A DNA stretch of 64,000 nucleotides, taken from the NCBI RefSeq assembly GCF_040813715.1, contig NZ_JBFOCH010000002.1. One strand, 5' to 3'. The notes under the pieces were generated by a model. The model worked only from the letters and a program-made list of their open reading frames with translations. It was not told the DNA's origin and ran no database searches. The position numbers were made by a program, and so were the translations under genes. The DNA comes from Mesorhizobium_K marinum. GTDB lineage: Bacteria; Pseudomonadota; Alphaproteobacteria; Rhizobiales; Rhizobiaceae. Of this stretch, positions 11,386 through 20,313 are shown one piece after another; positions within the stretch are counted from its first letter, which is position 1, and every line of letters starts with the position of its first letter.

Positions 11386-12630
11386 TCAGGCCACCGCCTT
11401 GCCGCCGCCTTCGGCTGGCGCCGGTCCTGCCGCGAATACCTCCAAATCGACGAAGGCGAGCGCCTGCATGGCGCAGCCTTCCCTCATGAGCGGCAACTCG
11501 TCGGGGATGATGTCGAATGGAATGGGGTCGGGGTGTTGTCCGCCGGCGGTCTCGGCGATCGCCTTGCGGATCGAAGGCTCCAGCAGGTCGAAGGTAGCCG
11601 CCCCGGCGCCGACGAAGGCCACCGGCGCCGGATCGATCAATGCGAACAGGCTGCCGATGCCATAGCCGATCGCCGTGCCGGCCTTGCGGTAGGCCTCGCG
11701 CTCGGGACCTTCGCCGGCGCGCGCGCGCACTGCGACCGCCTGCATGTCGGCGGCGCTGACGCCGTCTTCCGGAAGCGATGCTTCATTCATCCCGACCGCA
11801 TTGCGCCAGATCGCATAGTCGCCGGCATAGGCCTCGACACAGCCGTGCCGGCCGCATCGGCAGAGCGCGCCGTTCGGCTGGTGGATCATGTGGCCGAACT
11901 CGCAGCCGGACGATTGCGTGCCGGAGAAGAGCTGCCCTTTCAGGACCAGTCCCATGCCGATGCCGTGCGATAGCAGGATGGCCAGGAAATTCTCCAGGTA
12001 GCGGCTCGGATCGCGCCAGCGGAGTGCGATCGCCATCATGTTGCAGTCGTTCTGGATCGTTGCCGGGATAGAGAATTCGCGCTCGAGAATGTCGGCGAAC
12101 GGAACGTCCCTGTGCGGCGTTATCGGAGACCACAGCATGACGCGCGCCGCGGCGTCTGTGATGCCCTGGATGGCGAGCACGACGCGCAGCGGGCGCGGTT
12201 GTGCGGACGGCCGCCCGCTCATCAGCCGGCGTATCATGGCCGTCAGTTCGGACGTGAGTTCGTCGCGCGTGATGGTCGCCGTCGTCAGTTGGCGGCGGTC
12301 TTCCGAGACCAGCGCGCCGGAGTAGTCGATAGCCGCCGCCGAAAGCTCGTTGAGTGTCAGCACCGCGACGATGACGGTCGCGGCCGCCGGATTGAGCTCG
12401 AGCGCCACCTGCGGCCGGCCGCGCCTTGCGGCGGCCTGTCCCGCCCCCTTCGTTTCGGTCAGGATGCCTTCGCCGATGAGATCGGCGGAGATCGCGGAGA
12501 TCGTCGAGTGGCTGAGCCCGGTTGCCGAGGCGATTTCGGTCCGTGACGGCTGGCCGGCCCGGCGAACCGCCGAAATGACCATCGCGCGATTGCGCCGCCG
12601 CAGATCGTCATGGCGGATTCCTGCCGACAT
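11386..12630 (-). CDS. ROK-family transcriptional repressor (XylR-type)
   Basis: The 414-residue protein has an N-terminal winged helix (about 10-75, recognition part SHSTISAISADLIG) fused to a ROK sugar-kinase-like domain. The zinc-binding motif CRCGRHGC lies at about 255-262, followed by VEAY. ROK repressors of this build bind a sugar and release DNA; in alphaproteobacteria they often control xylose uptake. It is divergent from the xylF-type operon, and a perfect palindrome covers that promoter, so xylose or a related pentose is the likely inducer. The effector is inferred from the neighbours. Confidence 0.88.
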   Translation of the reverse strand: MSAGIRHDDLRRRNRAMVISAVRRAGQPSRTEIASATGLSHSTISAISADLIGEGILTETKGAGQAAARRGRPQVALELNPAAATVIVAVLTLNELSAAAIDYSGALVSEDRRQLTTATITRDELTSELTAMIRRLMSGRPSAQPRPLRVVLAIQGITDAAARVMLWSPITPHRDVPFADILEREFSIPATIQNDCNMMAIALRWRDPSRYLENFLAILLSHGIGMGLVLKGQLFSGTQSSGCEFGHMIHQPNGALCRCGRHGCVEAYAGDYAIWRNAVGMNEASLPEDGVSAADMQAVAVRARAGEGPEREAYRKAGTAIGYGIGSLFALIDPAPVAFVGAGAATFDLLEPSIRKAIAETAGGQHPDPIPFDIIPDELPLMREGCAMQALAFVDLEVFAAGPAPAEGGGKAVA

Positions 12631-12771
12631 CGTTCCGCGTTTCCTCCTTCACCGGCTGCGGCCGGCTCGACTAGTGCTGCGTTCCGCCATCTGGGGCTGA
12701 CAATGATGTCAGGAGCGGCCGGCACCTTCATCTTTGTTTCGCGGCCGGCGATCAAGCGGGCCGGAAACATA

Positions 12772-12820
12772 TTGACAGGGATCGGACCTTGCGTCACTAT
12801 TTTTTCGAGGCTCGAAAAAA
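12772..12820 (+). promoter_or_regulatory. xylF promoter with overlapping ROK operator
   Basis: A consensus -35 TTGACA (12772-12777), 17-base spacer and weak -10 CACTAT (12795-12800) precede the transporter operon. TTTTTTCGAG-G-CTCGAAAAAA (12800-12820) is a perfect 10-bp inverted repeat starting at the last -10 base and covering the expected start of transcription. This is the right place for the divergent ROK repressor to block RNA polymerase. Confidence 0.75.
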
Positions 12821-12875
12821 GTCTCGCACACCTGGATCTGGGTTTGTGGCGCCTGCAGGCGCAGGGAGGACAATC

Positions 12876-13922
12876 ATGAGGAAGTTTGCAACCGCCGTTC
12901 TGGCGGGCGTTGCGCTGTCGTTTGGTTTGACGGCAGCTGCCACGGCGAAGGACAAGACGATCGCCGTTTCCTGGAAGACCTTCCAGGAAGAGCGCTGGAA
13001 GACCGACGAAGCCGCGATCAAGGCGGTCGTCGAAGCTGCCGGCGACAAGTACATTTCAACGGACGCGCAGGGATCCGCGCAGAAGCAGGCGGCCGACATC
13101 GAAGGCCTGATCGCGCAGAACGTCGATGTCATTCTCGTCGTCGCCTTCGATTCCGACGCCATCCTGCCGTCGATCGAGAAGATCAACAACGCCGGTATGA
13201 AGGCTATCGCCTACGACGTGCAGTTCGAGGATCCGAACGCGCTCTACATCACCTTCGACAACATCGGCGTCGGCCGTCTGATGGCCAAGACGATGCTGGA
13301 GAAGGGCAAACAGGAAGGCAACTTCGCCTTCATCAAGGGCGACAAGGGCGATCCGAACGCCACGTTCCTCTTCCAGGGCATCATGGAGGTCCTGAAGGAC
13401 AACATCGATGGCGGCAAGATCAAGAACGTCTGCGAGACCTTCACCGACGGCTGGAAGCCCGACGCTGCCCAGAAGAACATGGAGCAGTGCCTGACCGCCA
13501 ACGACAACGCCATCGACGCGGTCATCTCGGAGAATGACGGCATGGCCGGCGGCGTGGTTGCGGCGCTCGACGCGCAGGGCCTTGCCGGCTCGGTTCCGGT
13601 GACAGGCCAGGACGGCGACAAGGCCGCGCTGAACCGCGTCGCGCTCGGGACGCAGCTGGTGTCGGTGTGGAAGGACTCGCGCGTGCTTGGCAAGATGGCC
13701 GGCGAGGCTGCCGTCGCTCTCGCAGACGGCACCGCGATGGATGCGCTTCCGGGCGTGGCCAAGTTCTCGGGCGGCGCCAAGGGTGTCGAGATGAACTCGA
13801 TCCTCATTCCCCCGAACCCGATCACCAAGGACAACCTCGGCGACGTGATCGGCGCCGGCTGGATCTCCAAGGAAGAGGCCTGCGCCGGCGTCGCCGCGGG
13901 TTCGGTCGCCGCCTGCAACTGA
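12876..13922 (+). CDS. xylF: Xylose-type sugar ABC transporter substrate-binding protein
   Basis: A periplasmic binding protein of the ribose/xylose class, 348 residues. The signal peptide (about 1-25) ends in TAAATA and the mature part begins with DKTIAVSWKT. The hinge and ligand-contact segments (FDSDAILPS, ENDGMAGGVV, VTGQDGDKAAL) resemble XylF proteins. The start at 12876 is chosen for the GGGAGGA six bases upstream. It is first in an operon with a permease and an ATPase and faces a ROK repressor. The sugar is likely D-xylose, but this is family-level evidence. Confidence 0.85.
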   Translation: MRKFATAVLAGVALSFGLTAAATAKDKTIAVSWKTFQEERWKTDEAAIKAVVEAAGDKYISTDAQGSAQKQAADIEGLIAQNVDVILVVAFDSDAILPSIEKINNAGMKAIAYDVQFEDPNALYITFDNIGVGRLMAKTMLEKGKQEGNFAFIKGDKGDPNATFLFQGIMEVLKDNIDGGKIKNVCETFTDGWKPDAAQKNMEQCLTANDNAIDAVISENDGMAGGVVAALDAQGLAGSVPVTGQDGDKAALNRVALGTQLVSVWKDSRVLGKMAGEAAVALADGTAMDALPGVAKFSGGAKGVEMNSILIPPNPITKDNLGDVIGAGWISKEEACAGVAAGSVAACN

Positions 13923-13955
13923 CGCGTTGCCATACGGCCTGATCTAAAACAGAAT

Positions 13956-13986
13956 GGCCGCATCACCCCGCGCGGGTGGTGCGGCC
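13956..13986 (+). other. Intercistronic hairpin after xylF
   Basis: A 12-bp stem (13956-13967 with 13975-13986, one G-T pair) and 7-base loop sit between the binding-protein gene and the permease gene without a T run. It probably stabilises the upstream message. Confidence 0.5.
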
Positions 13987-14029
13987 CTTCCAACGAACAT
14001 GACGTCGAGGGCCGCGGGGAGGCGACGCG

Positions 14030-15433
14030 ATGAGTTCAGTCTCGAGTTCCGACGACGCTCCGGCGCTGGTCGAGGAAGGCCCTGTCGCGCGGTTCTTCCG
14101 GGCCACCGAACTCGACACACGAACGCTGGGCATGGTGGCGGCGCTGCTCGTCATCTGGGTCGGCTTCGATGTCTACAGCGGCATGCTGCGCCCCAATGAA
14201 GGGCTTTTCGGCGGGTCTTTCCTGACCCCCCGCAACCTCTGGACGCTCTCGGTCCAGACCTCATCCATCGCGGTCATGTCGACCGGCATGGTGCTTCTTA
14301 TCGTGATGCGCCAGCTCGACCTGTCCGTCGGATCGATGCTGTCGACCATCGCGGTCGCCACGGGTGTCCTGCAGGTGTTCGAACTCGGCCCCTGGCTCGG
14401 CGTCGGCCATCCCGCCATCTGGATCATCGCGGTTCTATTCGCGCTCGTGCTCGGCGCCCTGATCGGCGCGTTCAACGGCGTGCTGACCGCCTATGCGGGC
14501 ATCCCCGCCTTCATCGTCACCCTCGGCGGGCTGATCGCGTATAGCGGCGTCGCCTGGGCTCTCATCCGTGGCGAAACCGTCGCGCCGATGGACAAGACGT
14601 TCAAGCTGATCGGCGGCAACGGACCGCTGGCGTCGATCGGTCCGTTCTGGAGCTGGACGCTTGCCGCCGCAGCGTGCGCGCTGCTGGTGCTCGGGCTCCT
14701 CAACGGACGGCGGCAGCGCGGTCGGGTCAATTTCCCGCAGCGGCCGATCTGGGCCGAGGCCTTTCTCGCGGTATGCGGCAGCGCCGCGATCCTCGGCGTG
14801 ACGGCGATCGTCAACTCCTATGCCTGGGCGCCGAAGATCATCGAGAACTACGCGAAAGAGAACAACATTCCGATCCCGCCTGGGGTCGAGGACCGGACCG
14901 GCGACGCCATCTGCATGGCCGGCGACGCGGTCGTGCGCTGCAACGAGGGACTGGTCTTCTACACCGGCTACGCGATCCCGGTGCTGATCGCGCTCGCCGT
15001 CGGCTTCGCCATGACCTTCCTCGCCAGCCGCACGTCGTTCGGCCGCTATGTCTATGCAGCCGGCGGCAATCCCGAGGCGGCCGAACTGTCCGGCATCAAC
15101 ACGCGCTGGCTGACGGTCAAGGTGTTCATGCTGATGGGGGTTCTGGTCGCGATTTCCGCGATCATCACTTCTGCCCGCCTCGACGCGGCGACCAACTCGC
15201 TCGGCCAGCTCAACGAGCTCTATGTCATCGCCGCGGTGGTCATCGGCGGCACGTCGCTCGCCGGGGGCGTCGGTACGATCTACGGCGCCATGCTGGGCGC
15301 GCTGCTCATGCAGTCGCTGCAGTCCGGCATGACGCTGCTGAACTTCGAGTCCGCCTACAAGGACATGGTCGTCGGCGCCGTTCTGGTGACCGCCGTGTTC
15401 GTCGACCAGATCTATCGCCGGCGTTTGAAGTGA
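14030..15433 (+). CDS. xylH: Xylose-type sugar ABC transporter permease
   Basis: The membrane subunit of the pentose importer, 467 residues with about ten to twelve hydrophobic segments. It is longer than RbsC-type permeases (about 330) because of an insertion with a periplasmic stretch containing two cysteines (DAICMAGDAVVRCNEG, about 300-315). That layout is seen in XylH-like proteins of rhizobia. The conserved permease end has AAVVIGGTSLAGGVGTIYGA near 403-422. GGGGAGG lies nine bases before the ATG. It is 107 bases after xylF and 10 bases before the ATPase gene. Confidence 0.85.
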   Translation: MSSVSSSDDAPALVEEGPVARFFRATELDTRTLGMVAALLVIWVGFDVYSGMLRPNEGLFGGSFLTPRNLWTLSVQTSSIAVMSTGMVLLIVMRQLDLSVGSMLSTIAVATGVLQVFELGPWLGVGHPAIWIIAVLFALVLGALIGAFNGVLTAYAGIPAFIVTLGGLIAYSGVAWALIRGETVAPMDKTFKLIGGNGPLASIGPFWSWTLAAAACALLVLGLLNGRRQRGRVNFPQRPIWAEAFLAVCGSAAILGVTAIVNSYAWAPKIIENYAKENNIPIPPGVEDRTGDAICMAGDAVVRCNEGLVFYTGYAIPVLIALAVGFAMTFLASRTSFGRYVYAAGGNPEAAELSGINTRWLTVKVFMLMGVLVAISAIITSARLDAATNSLGQLNELYVIAAVVIGGTSLAGGVGTIYGAMLGALLMQSLQSGMTLLNFESAYKDMVVGAVLVTAVFVDQIYRRRLK

Positions 15434-15443
15434 GGAGGCCGAG

Positions 15444-16226
15444 ATGACAGCGAAGCCCCTGGTGGAGATGCGCAACATCTCCATTGCCTTCGGCGGCATC
15501 CGGGCCGTCGACCACGCAAGCCTGGACCTGTTCCCCGGCGAGGTCGTCGGCCTGCTCGGCCACAATGGAGCCGGCAAATCGACGCTGATCAAGATCCTGT
15601 CGGGCGCCTACAGGCGCGACAGCGGCGACATCTACATCGCCGGCGAAAAGGCCGAGATCAACAATCCGCGCGACGCCAAGAAATACGGGATCGAGACGAT
15701 CTACCAGACGCTGGCGCTCGCCGACAACGTCGACGCCGCGGCCAACCTGTTTCTGGGACGCGAACTGAAGACGCGCTGGGGCACGCTCGACGACGTCTCC
15801 ATGGAGGCCGAAGCCCGCAAGGTCATGGGGCGTCTCAATCCGCGCTTCCGGCGCTTCAAGGAGCCGGTCATCAAGCTGTCCGGCGGCCAGAGGCAGTCGG
15901 TCGCCATCGCGCGCGCCATCTACTTCAATGCGCGCATCCTGATCATGGACGAGCCGACGGCCGCGCTCGGGCCGCAGGAGACGGCGCAGGTCGGCGAACT
16001 GGTCAAGCAGCTGAAGGCGGAAGGCATCGGCATCTTCCTGATCAGCCACGACATCCACGACGTCTTCGATCTGGCCGACCGGGTCTGCGTGATGAAGAAC
16101 GGTCAGGTTGTCGGAACGGCGCGGACGAGCGACGTCACGCAGGACGAGGTGCTCGGCATGATCATCCTGGGCAAATGCCCGCCCGGCGCCGTGCCGGGGC
16201 CCGGCGCGATGCCGATGGCGGCCTGA
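15444..16226 (+). CDS. xylG: Sugar ABC transporter ATP-binding protein, single-domain XylG type
   Basis: The ATPase of the importer, 260 residues with one nucleotide-binding domain. Walker A is GHNGAGKST at about 36-44, the signature LSGGQRQ at about 146-152 and Walker B ILIMDEPTAAL, with the switch histidine in ISHDIHD. Classical XylG/RbsA proteins have two fused domains of about 500 residues, so this half-size form must act as a homodimer. The C-terminus ends in a glycine/proline/alanine-rich tail. It completes xylFHG. Confidence 0.87.
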   Translation: MTAKPLVEMRNISIAFGGIRAVDHASLDLFPGEVVGLLGHNGAGKSTLIKILSGAYRRDSGDIYIAGEKAEINNPRDAKKYGIETIYQTLALADNVDAAANLFLGRELKTRWGTLDDVSMEAEARKVMGRLNPRFRRFKEPVIKLSGGQRQSVAIARAIYFNARILIMDEPTAALGPQETAQVGELVKQLKAEGIGIFLISHDIHDVFDLADRVCVMKNGQVVGTARTSDVTQDEVLGMIILGKCPPGAVPGPGAMPMAA

Positions 16227-16353
16227 CGGCGGCGGAATTTTCGCGCCAGGCGACGGCTGGCGGTGCACGATCGGTCTGGCGCAAGATTTTTACATTGTGT
16301 TGGCGCATTCGAGTGCTGATAAGTGATCCGGACTGAGATTGCCGGATCATCCT

Positions 16354-17937
16354 GTGAAGAAGCACTACCCCATCGTGGCGTTCGTGGCCGTGGCCATTGC
16401 CAGCCTGGCCATGGCCACGTTCGCCTATCTTGCGGCCGACGAGGCCGCCAGGATCAAGTTCGAGGCGGCCGCCGACGACGCGCTCAACCGCATCGAGAGC
16501 CGTGTCACGCTTCACCTGGCGCTTCTGCGCGCGACGGACGCCTATTTCATGACGCGGGGCGGCGACGTCGGAGCGGACGAATTCCGCGCCTATTTCGAGG
16601 CGCTGGACGTCGAGCACGATTTCGCCGGACTGCGCGGAATTGGCTTTCTCGGCCTGGCCGACGCCGACCGGACGGCGCTTCTGGAACAGGACATCGCAAG
16701 GCGACAGGGCGTGCCGAAAAGCGTGTTCCCGCCATCCGATGCGGACATTCGAACGCCCATCATGCTCTACGAACCGCTTGACCGGCCGCAACTCACCGGG
16801 ATCGGCTATGACATGTACGGCGAGCCGGCGCGGCGAGACGCAATCACGGCGGCGATCGAAACCGGCGAGCCAAGGGCGACAGGCCGGCTGATGCTCGGTC
16901 AGCAGGTGAGAGCCGAGTCCTGGCCCGGCTTCATGATCTTCTCGGCGGTGGAACGGCGGCAGGCGGGAGACGACAAGCCGGTCGGCGTCCTTTTCGCGAC
17001 CTTCAGGACGCCGGACATTTTCGACTCGGTCTTCGACAAGTTCCCGGCGCTGCCGGTCCATGCCGAAGTGTTCGACGGGCCGGCCGAACCGCAAAACAGC
17101 ATGTTCAGGACGGAGAACGCGCCGCATGGCGATCTTGTCACGACGCGCCAGCTGCTCGTGGCCGGACGGCCGTGGACCATCGAGTTCCACCCGACGGTCG
17201 AGTTCACGCGGCCGACCTCGCAGGCGGTTCCGGTGCTGCTCGGACTGTTCGGGCTGCTGCTCGCATTCGCGATTGCGATGCTGCAGCGCTACCAGGCCCG
17301 CGCCTACGACGCGATGTCCGAACTGCAGGAGAACGCCGCGAAAAGCCTGCTCGAAAAGGATCTCATGCTTCAGGAGATGAAGCACCGGATCAAGAACTCG
17401 ATCACCCGCGTGCTCGCGATCGCGCGTCAGACGGCAGCCAACGCGACAGACATCGGCGAGTTCTCGGAGTCGTTCTCCGCGCGCCTGCAGGCAATGGCCG
17501 CATCGCAGGACATGCTCACGCGGTCGCGCTGGCAGAAGGCGGAGCTTCGCGAGCTGCTGCGCATCGAGCTGTCGCAGGCCTTCGGCAAGGAACTGCCCGA
17601 CGGAATGCTGAACGGCCCGAAGGTCCTGCTGTCCGAGACGGCGACGCAGGCGCTCGGCCTCACCTTCCACGAGCTCGCCACCAACGCCTTGAAGTATGGC
17701 GAGGTCGGCACGTCACCCGATGCACTGAAGGTGGAGTGGAGGCTGAGGGGCGGCGGCGGGCTGCTCCTCGTCTGGCGCGAAACCGGCACCAATCCTGTCG
17801 AAAAGCCCGAGAAGCAGGGCTTCGGTACCAAGCTCATCGATATGAACATCACGCGCGAACTAAGGGGCACGATCCGCCGCGACTTTAGCGATGGCGGGCT
17901 CCTCATCGAGATCGAGATTCCGCTGGACGGCAAGTAG
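16354..17937 (+). CDS. CHASE-domain HWE-family sensor histidine kinase
   Basis: A membrane receptor kinase of about 527 residues. A first helix (about 6-28) and a second (about 288-308) flank a periplasmic CHASE-like domain, which senses small molecules in other kinases. The kinase core has phospho-histidine H344 in EMKHRIKNS, an N box HELATNALKYG near 445 and the WRE element of the HWE family. There is no receiver or PAS domain. The GTG at 16354 gives a natural KKHYP-helix start; a TTG at 16339 is an alternative. HWE kinases commonly feed the PhyR general stress pathway, encoded 3 kb downstream, but the partner is not shown by sequence. Confidence 0.85.
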   Translation: MKKHYPIVAFVAVAIASLAMATFAYLAADEAARIKFEAAADDALNRIESRVTLHLALLRATDAYFMTRGGDVGADEFRAYFEALDVEHDFAGLRGIGFLGLADADRTALLEQDIARRQGVPKSVFPPSDADIRTPIMLYEPLDRPQLTGIGYDMYGEPARRDAITAAIETGEPRATGRLMLGQQVRAESWPGFMIFSAVERRQAGDDKPVGVLFATFRTPDIFDSVFDKFPALPVHAEVFDGPAEPQNSMFRTENAPHGDLVTTRQLLVAGRPWTIEFHPTVEFTRPTSQAVPVLLGLFGLLLAFAIAMLQRYQARAYDAMSELQENAAKSLLEKDLMLQEMKHRIKNSITRVLAIARQTAANATDIGEFSESFSARLQAMAASQDMLTRSRWQKAELRELLRIELSQAFGKELPDGMLNGPKVLLSETATQALGLTFHELATNALKYGEVGTSPDALKVEWRLRGGGGLLLVWRETGTNPVEKPEKQGFGTKLIDMNITRELRGTIRRDFSDGGLLIEIEIPLDGK

Positions 17938-18025
17938 CGCGATTCTCGATCGCGTGTGCCCGGCGTCCGGTCGGAGGCCTTACGCTGACGCCTGGCCGGA
18001 GCATGTCGAAGCTACTGGAGCCAAG

Positions 18026-18062
18026 AAAAAGGGGGCTATCCCGCGACAGCAGGATAGCCCCC
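18026..18062 (-). terminator. Rho-independent terminator of the small lipoprotein gene
   Basis: An 11-bp perfect GC-rich stem (18031-18041 with 18052-18062) has a five-base T run on the minus strand (18030-18026). It lies about 40 bases beyond the lipoprotein stop. Confidence 0.8.
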
Positions 18063-18101
18063 TTCGCATTCCCGGGCGAATGCCGCCCTGAATTGCTGCT
18101 G

Positions 18102-18353
18102 TTAGCGGCAGCGAGCCTCGTAGATGCGGCCGTAGCGGTCGCGGTAGCGGCACCAGCCGGACCGCGTCGCCTTGCCGAGCAGAACGCCAGACGCTGCGCC
18201 GACGACGCCGCCGACGATCGCGCCGCCAGCATCACCGGTGGCCAGTGCGCCGATGCCCGCGCCGGCGAGACCGCCGACCGTCGCATCCTGCTCGGCCGTG
18301 GTGCACCCGGCCAACGCCATCATCGCTGCCACCGCAAGAATCGTCTTTCTCAT
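18102..18353 (-). CDS. Glycine-zipper outer-membrane lipoprotein
   Basis: The 83-residue product has a lipoprotein signal with lipobox LAGC (cysteine near 17). A glycine-rich segment (GGLAGAGIGALATGDAGG) of the glycine-zipper type follows, then a basic tail with cysteines (CRYRDRYGRIYEARCR). Small proteins of this type associate with the outer membrane. The start at 18353 has AGGAG eight bases upstream; the longer frame has no signal. It ends at its own terminator. It lies at the edge of the stress island but no stress promoter is visible before it. Confidence 0.75.
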   Translation of the reverse strand: MRKTILAVAAMMALAGCTTAEQDATVGGLAGAGIGALATGDAGGAIVGGVVGAASGVLLGKATRSGWCRYRDRYGRIYEARCR

Positions 18354-18423
18354 ATGAGGCTCCTGGTTTTTGTTCGTCCCGCGCGTCACTTAGCACGCAA
18401 TTGCGGATTTTGCGCGCCCGATT

Positions 18424-18750
18424 TCAATGTTGCCTAACGTGGTTTTCGGCGCGAGCCTGCGGCGAAGAGGCAACCATGACTTCCGGCACCTCGATCAGCG
18501 CAAACAGCGTCCCATCCGGCTTAACGTCCCACACCAGTTCGGCATCCTCTTCCTCGACCGCCGGGTCGACCTCGACGCACTGTCCGAACACCTGCGGGTG
18601 TTTCGTGGTGTACAGGCTGATCGACGGCTGAAGATCGGCTTCGCATTCCTCGACGGTCTCGTAGACGCTCGTGGGCACCGGCATTTCTCCGCAACGGGAA
18701 AGGTCATCCGAACAGGCAATGACCAGCAGCAGGGCGGCAATGTGTTCCAT
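18424..18750 (-). CDS. Small exported cysteine-containing protein of unknown function
   Basis: The 108-residue product begins with a short hydrophobic stretch (MEHIAALLLVIA) followed directly by cysteines at about 13, 20, 35 and 58, then an acidic middle (VDPAVEEEDAELVWDV). This looks like a periplasmic or anchored protein with two possible disulfides. I do not recognise a named family. An EcfG-type promoter (18796-18820) points at it and ends 46 bases before the start codon, so it is probably a general stress gene. Confidence 0.65.
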   Translation of the reverse strand: MEHIAALLLVIACSDDLSRCGEMPVPTSVYETVEECEADLQPSISLYTTKHPQVFGQCVEVDPAVEEEDAELVWDVKPDGTLFALIEVPEVMVASSPQARAENHVRQH

Positions 18751-18795
18751 GGTGACACCTCATGACGCGAGAAATCGGCCTCCATTCCATCAGAA

Positions 18796-18820
18796 AACGC
18801 GAAGTTGACGCGAAGGTTCC
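18796..18820 (-). promoter_or_regulatory. EcfG-type promoter
   Basis: On the minus strand GGAAC (18820-18816), 16 bases, then CGTT (18799-18796): an exact match to the alphaproteobacterial general stress sigma consensus. It drives the cysteine-containing protein gene starting at 18750. Confidence 0.75.
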
Positions 18821-18918
18821 GTTGAGTTTACCGCCAAACCGCGGTGCGGCGAGCCGGATCGGCCTAGGAACGAGGTCACGCCTGGCCGGTGCTGCAAGTT
18901 GTCGAGGACAGCGGTGGT

Positions 18919-19956
18919 TCAGCCGGGTTCGAAGTTTCCGGAGGGGATGGCGAGCCTGTATTCAAGCACGCCGTCTTCGATGTTCAGCGTCGCGCTACCG
19001 CCCAGCGATGCCGGCACGACGCGTTCCAGCGCGACGCTGCCGAAATTCTTCTCGCGCGTCACCTGTCCGACCGGTTGTTCCGGCGAGCCGATCGTCTCGG
19101 TCCAGAGCAACAGGAGCGAGGGGTCGCCCGTGGAGGCCCGGGCAACTTTCGCGGAAAGCGATACATGCCCGCCGGGCCTCGAAAGTGCCCCGTAGCTGAC
19201 CGAGTTCGCGATCAGTTCATGCAGGGCGAGCCCGACATGCAGGGCAGCGTTGGGGTTGAGCCAGGGACGATCGCCTTCGAGGCGGACCGCTGAACCTGGG
19301 GTGGCGCTGTATCGTGCCGCCTGCCCGTGGACCAACTCGCCGAGGTCTGCGCCCCGCCAGTTCGACGACGTCACAAGGTCCTGGGAGGACGCCAGCGATT
19401 GCAGCCTGTCTCGGAATCGAGAAAGAAAGGCCTCGATCGACGACGCATAGCGCCCGGTCTGCGTGGCGATGCTCTGGATGATCGCGAGCAGGTTGCGCGA
19501 GCGGTGGCTGACTTCGCGCAGCAATACGCGAAGCGTCTGCTCCCGGCGCCTTTGCTCGGTGATCTCCACGGCGGTCGTCACGATCCCCTTCACCGTGCCG
19601 TCCGGCGCCTTGTCGACGTCGATCCACAGATCGAACCACTGCTCGTGCTGGTCGCCGGCGCCGTTTGGTATGCAGATCTCGAGACGTCCGGATTGGCTGC
19701 CCTCGAGCGCGGAGCGTTTCGCCGCCTTCAGTGATCCGGCAGCCTGCGCTGGCAGGAAGTCGTCGTCGGTCAGGCCGACGATACTGTCATTCGACCAGGC
19801 GGAAGGAATGTTCTGTGCCCAGGCCACCCGCATATCCGGCGACTGATACAGAACCGAGACCGCTGTGTTGCGAAGGGCGCGCGAAAGACCGAAGGCGATC
19901 TCCTTGTCGCCGTTGAGCGCCGCCCTGCCTTTCCCTCCGTTACCCAAGCTCATCAC
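18919..19956 (-). CDS. Cytoplasmic PAS-HWE histidine kinase (candidate stress-response kinase)
   Basis: The 345-residue protein has no membrane helix. A PAS domain covers about 25-135. The kinase part has phospho-histidine H151 in REVSHRSRNLL, N-box asparagine N251 in HELIANSVSYG and the W-x-E element W285/E287, marks of the HWE/HisKA_2 group. Kinases of this group phosphorylate PhyR in several alphaproteobacteria. It is separated from phyR only by a DUF1328 gene, on the same strand, so a PhyK-like role is likely; the signal could be a small molecule or redox state bound by the PAS domain. The exact partner is inferred from position. Confidence 0.82.
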   Translation of the reverse strand: MMSLGNGGKGRAALNGDKEIAFGLSRALRNTAVSVLYQSPDMRVAWAQNIPSAWSNDSIVGLTDDDFLPAQAAGSLKAAKRSALEGSQSGRLEICIPNGAGDQHEQWFDLWIDVDKAPDGTVKGIVTTAVEITEQRRREQTLRVLLREVSHRSRNLLAIIQSIATQTGRYASSIEAFLSRFRDRLQSLASSQDLVTSSNWRGADLGELVHGQAARYSATPGSAVRLEGDRPWLNPNAALHVGLALHELIANSVSYGALSRPGGHVSLSAKVARASTGDPSLLLLWTETIGSPEQPVGQVTREKNFGSVALERVVPASLGGSATLNIEDGVLEYRLAIPSGNFEPG

Positions 19957-20118
19957 GATATTCCGGACCTGACCCTGTCCCAGGGAGCCTTGATTTGGCG
20001 CCGGCGCAAGGCGGCGCTTCGAAAAAGGTCCGCCGGGCAGGCTCCGTTGGAAAGCGCTGCCCGGCGGCGACTGGAAGCCGGTTGAGGGGGGCGGCCTCCA
20101 GTGTCTGAAGACGCCGGA

Positions 20119-20283
20119 TCAGGCCCTGCGGAACAGGCCGGCGAGAAGCGAGATCACCAGGAACGCCAGGAAGACGAAGAAGAGGATTTGCGCGATTCCC
20201 GCGGAGGTTCCGGCAATGCCGCCGAAGCCCAGAGCACCGGCGATGATGGCGACGACCAGAAAGACAAGAGCCCAGTAAAGCAT
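20119..20283 (-). CDS. DUF1328-family small membrane protein
   Basis: A 54-residue protein with two membrane helices (about 3-22 and 30-50) separated by a glycine-rich turn (GFGGIAGTSAG), ending FRRA. It starts MLYWALVFLV, as in YtjA-type proteins, which are often stress-induced and have no known molecular role. TCCTCG-complement (CGAGGA) precedes the ATG. A perfect EcfG-type promoter lies 31 bases upstream, so it belongs to the local stress regulon. Confidence 0.85.
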   Translation of the reverse strand: MLYWALVFLVVAIIAGALGFGGIAGTSAGIAQILFFVFLAFLVISLLAGLFRRA

Positions 20284-20313
20284 GGTTTTCTCCTCGAATT
20301 CTTAGGTATCGGA

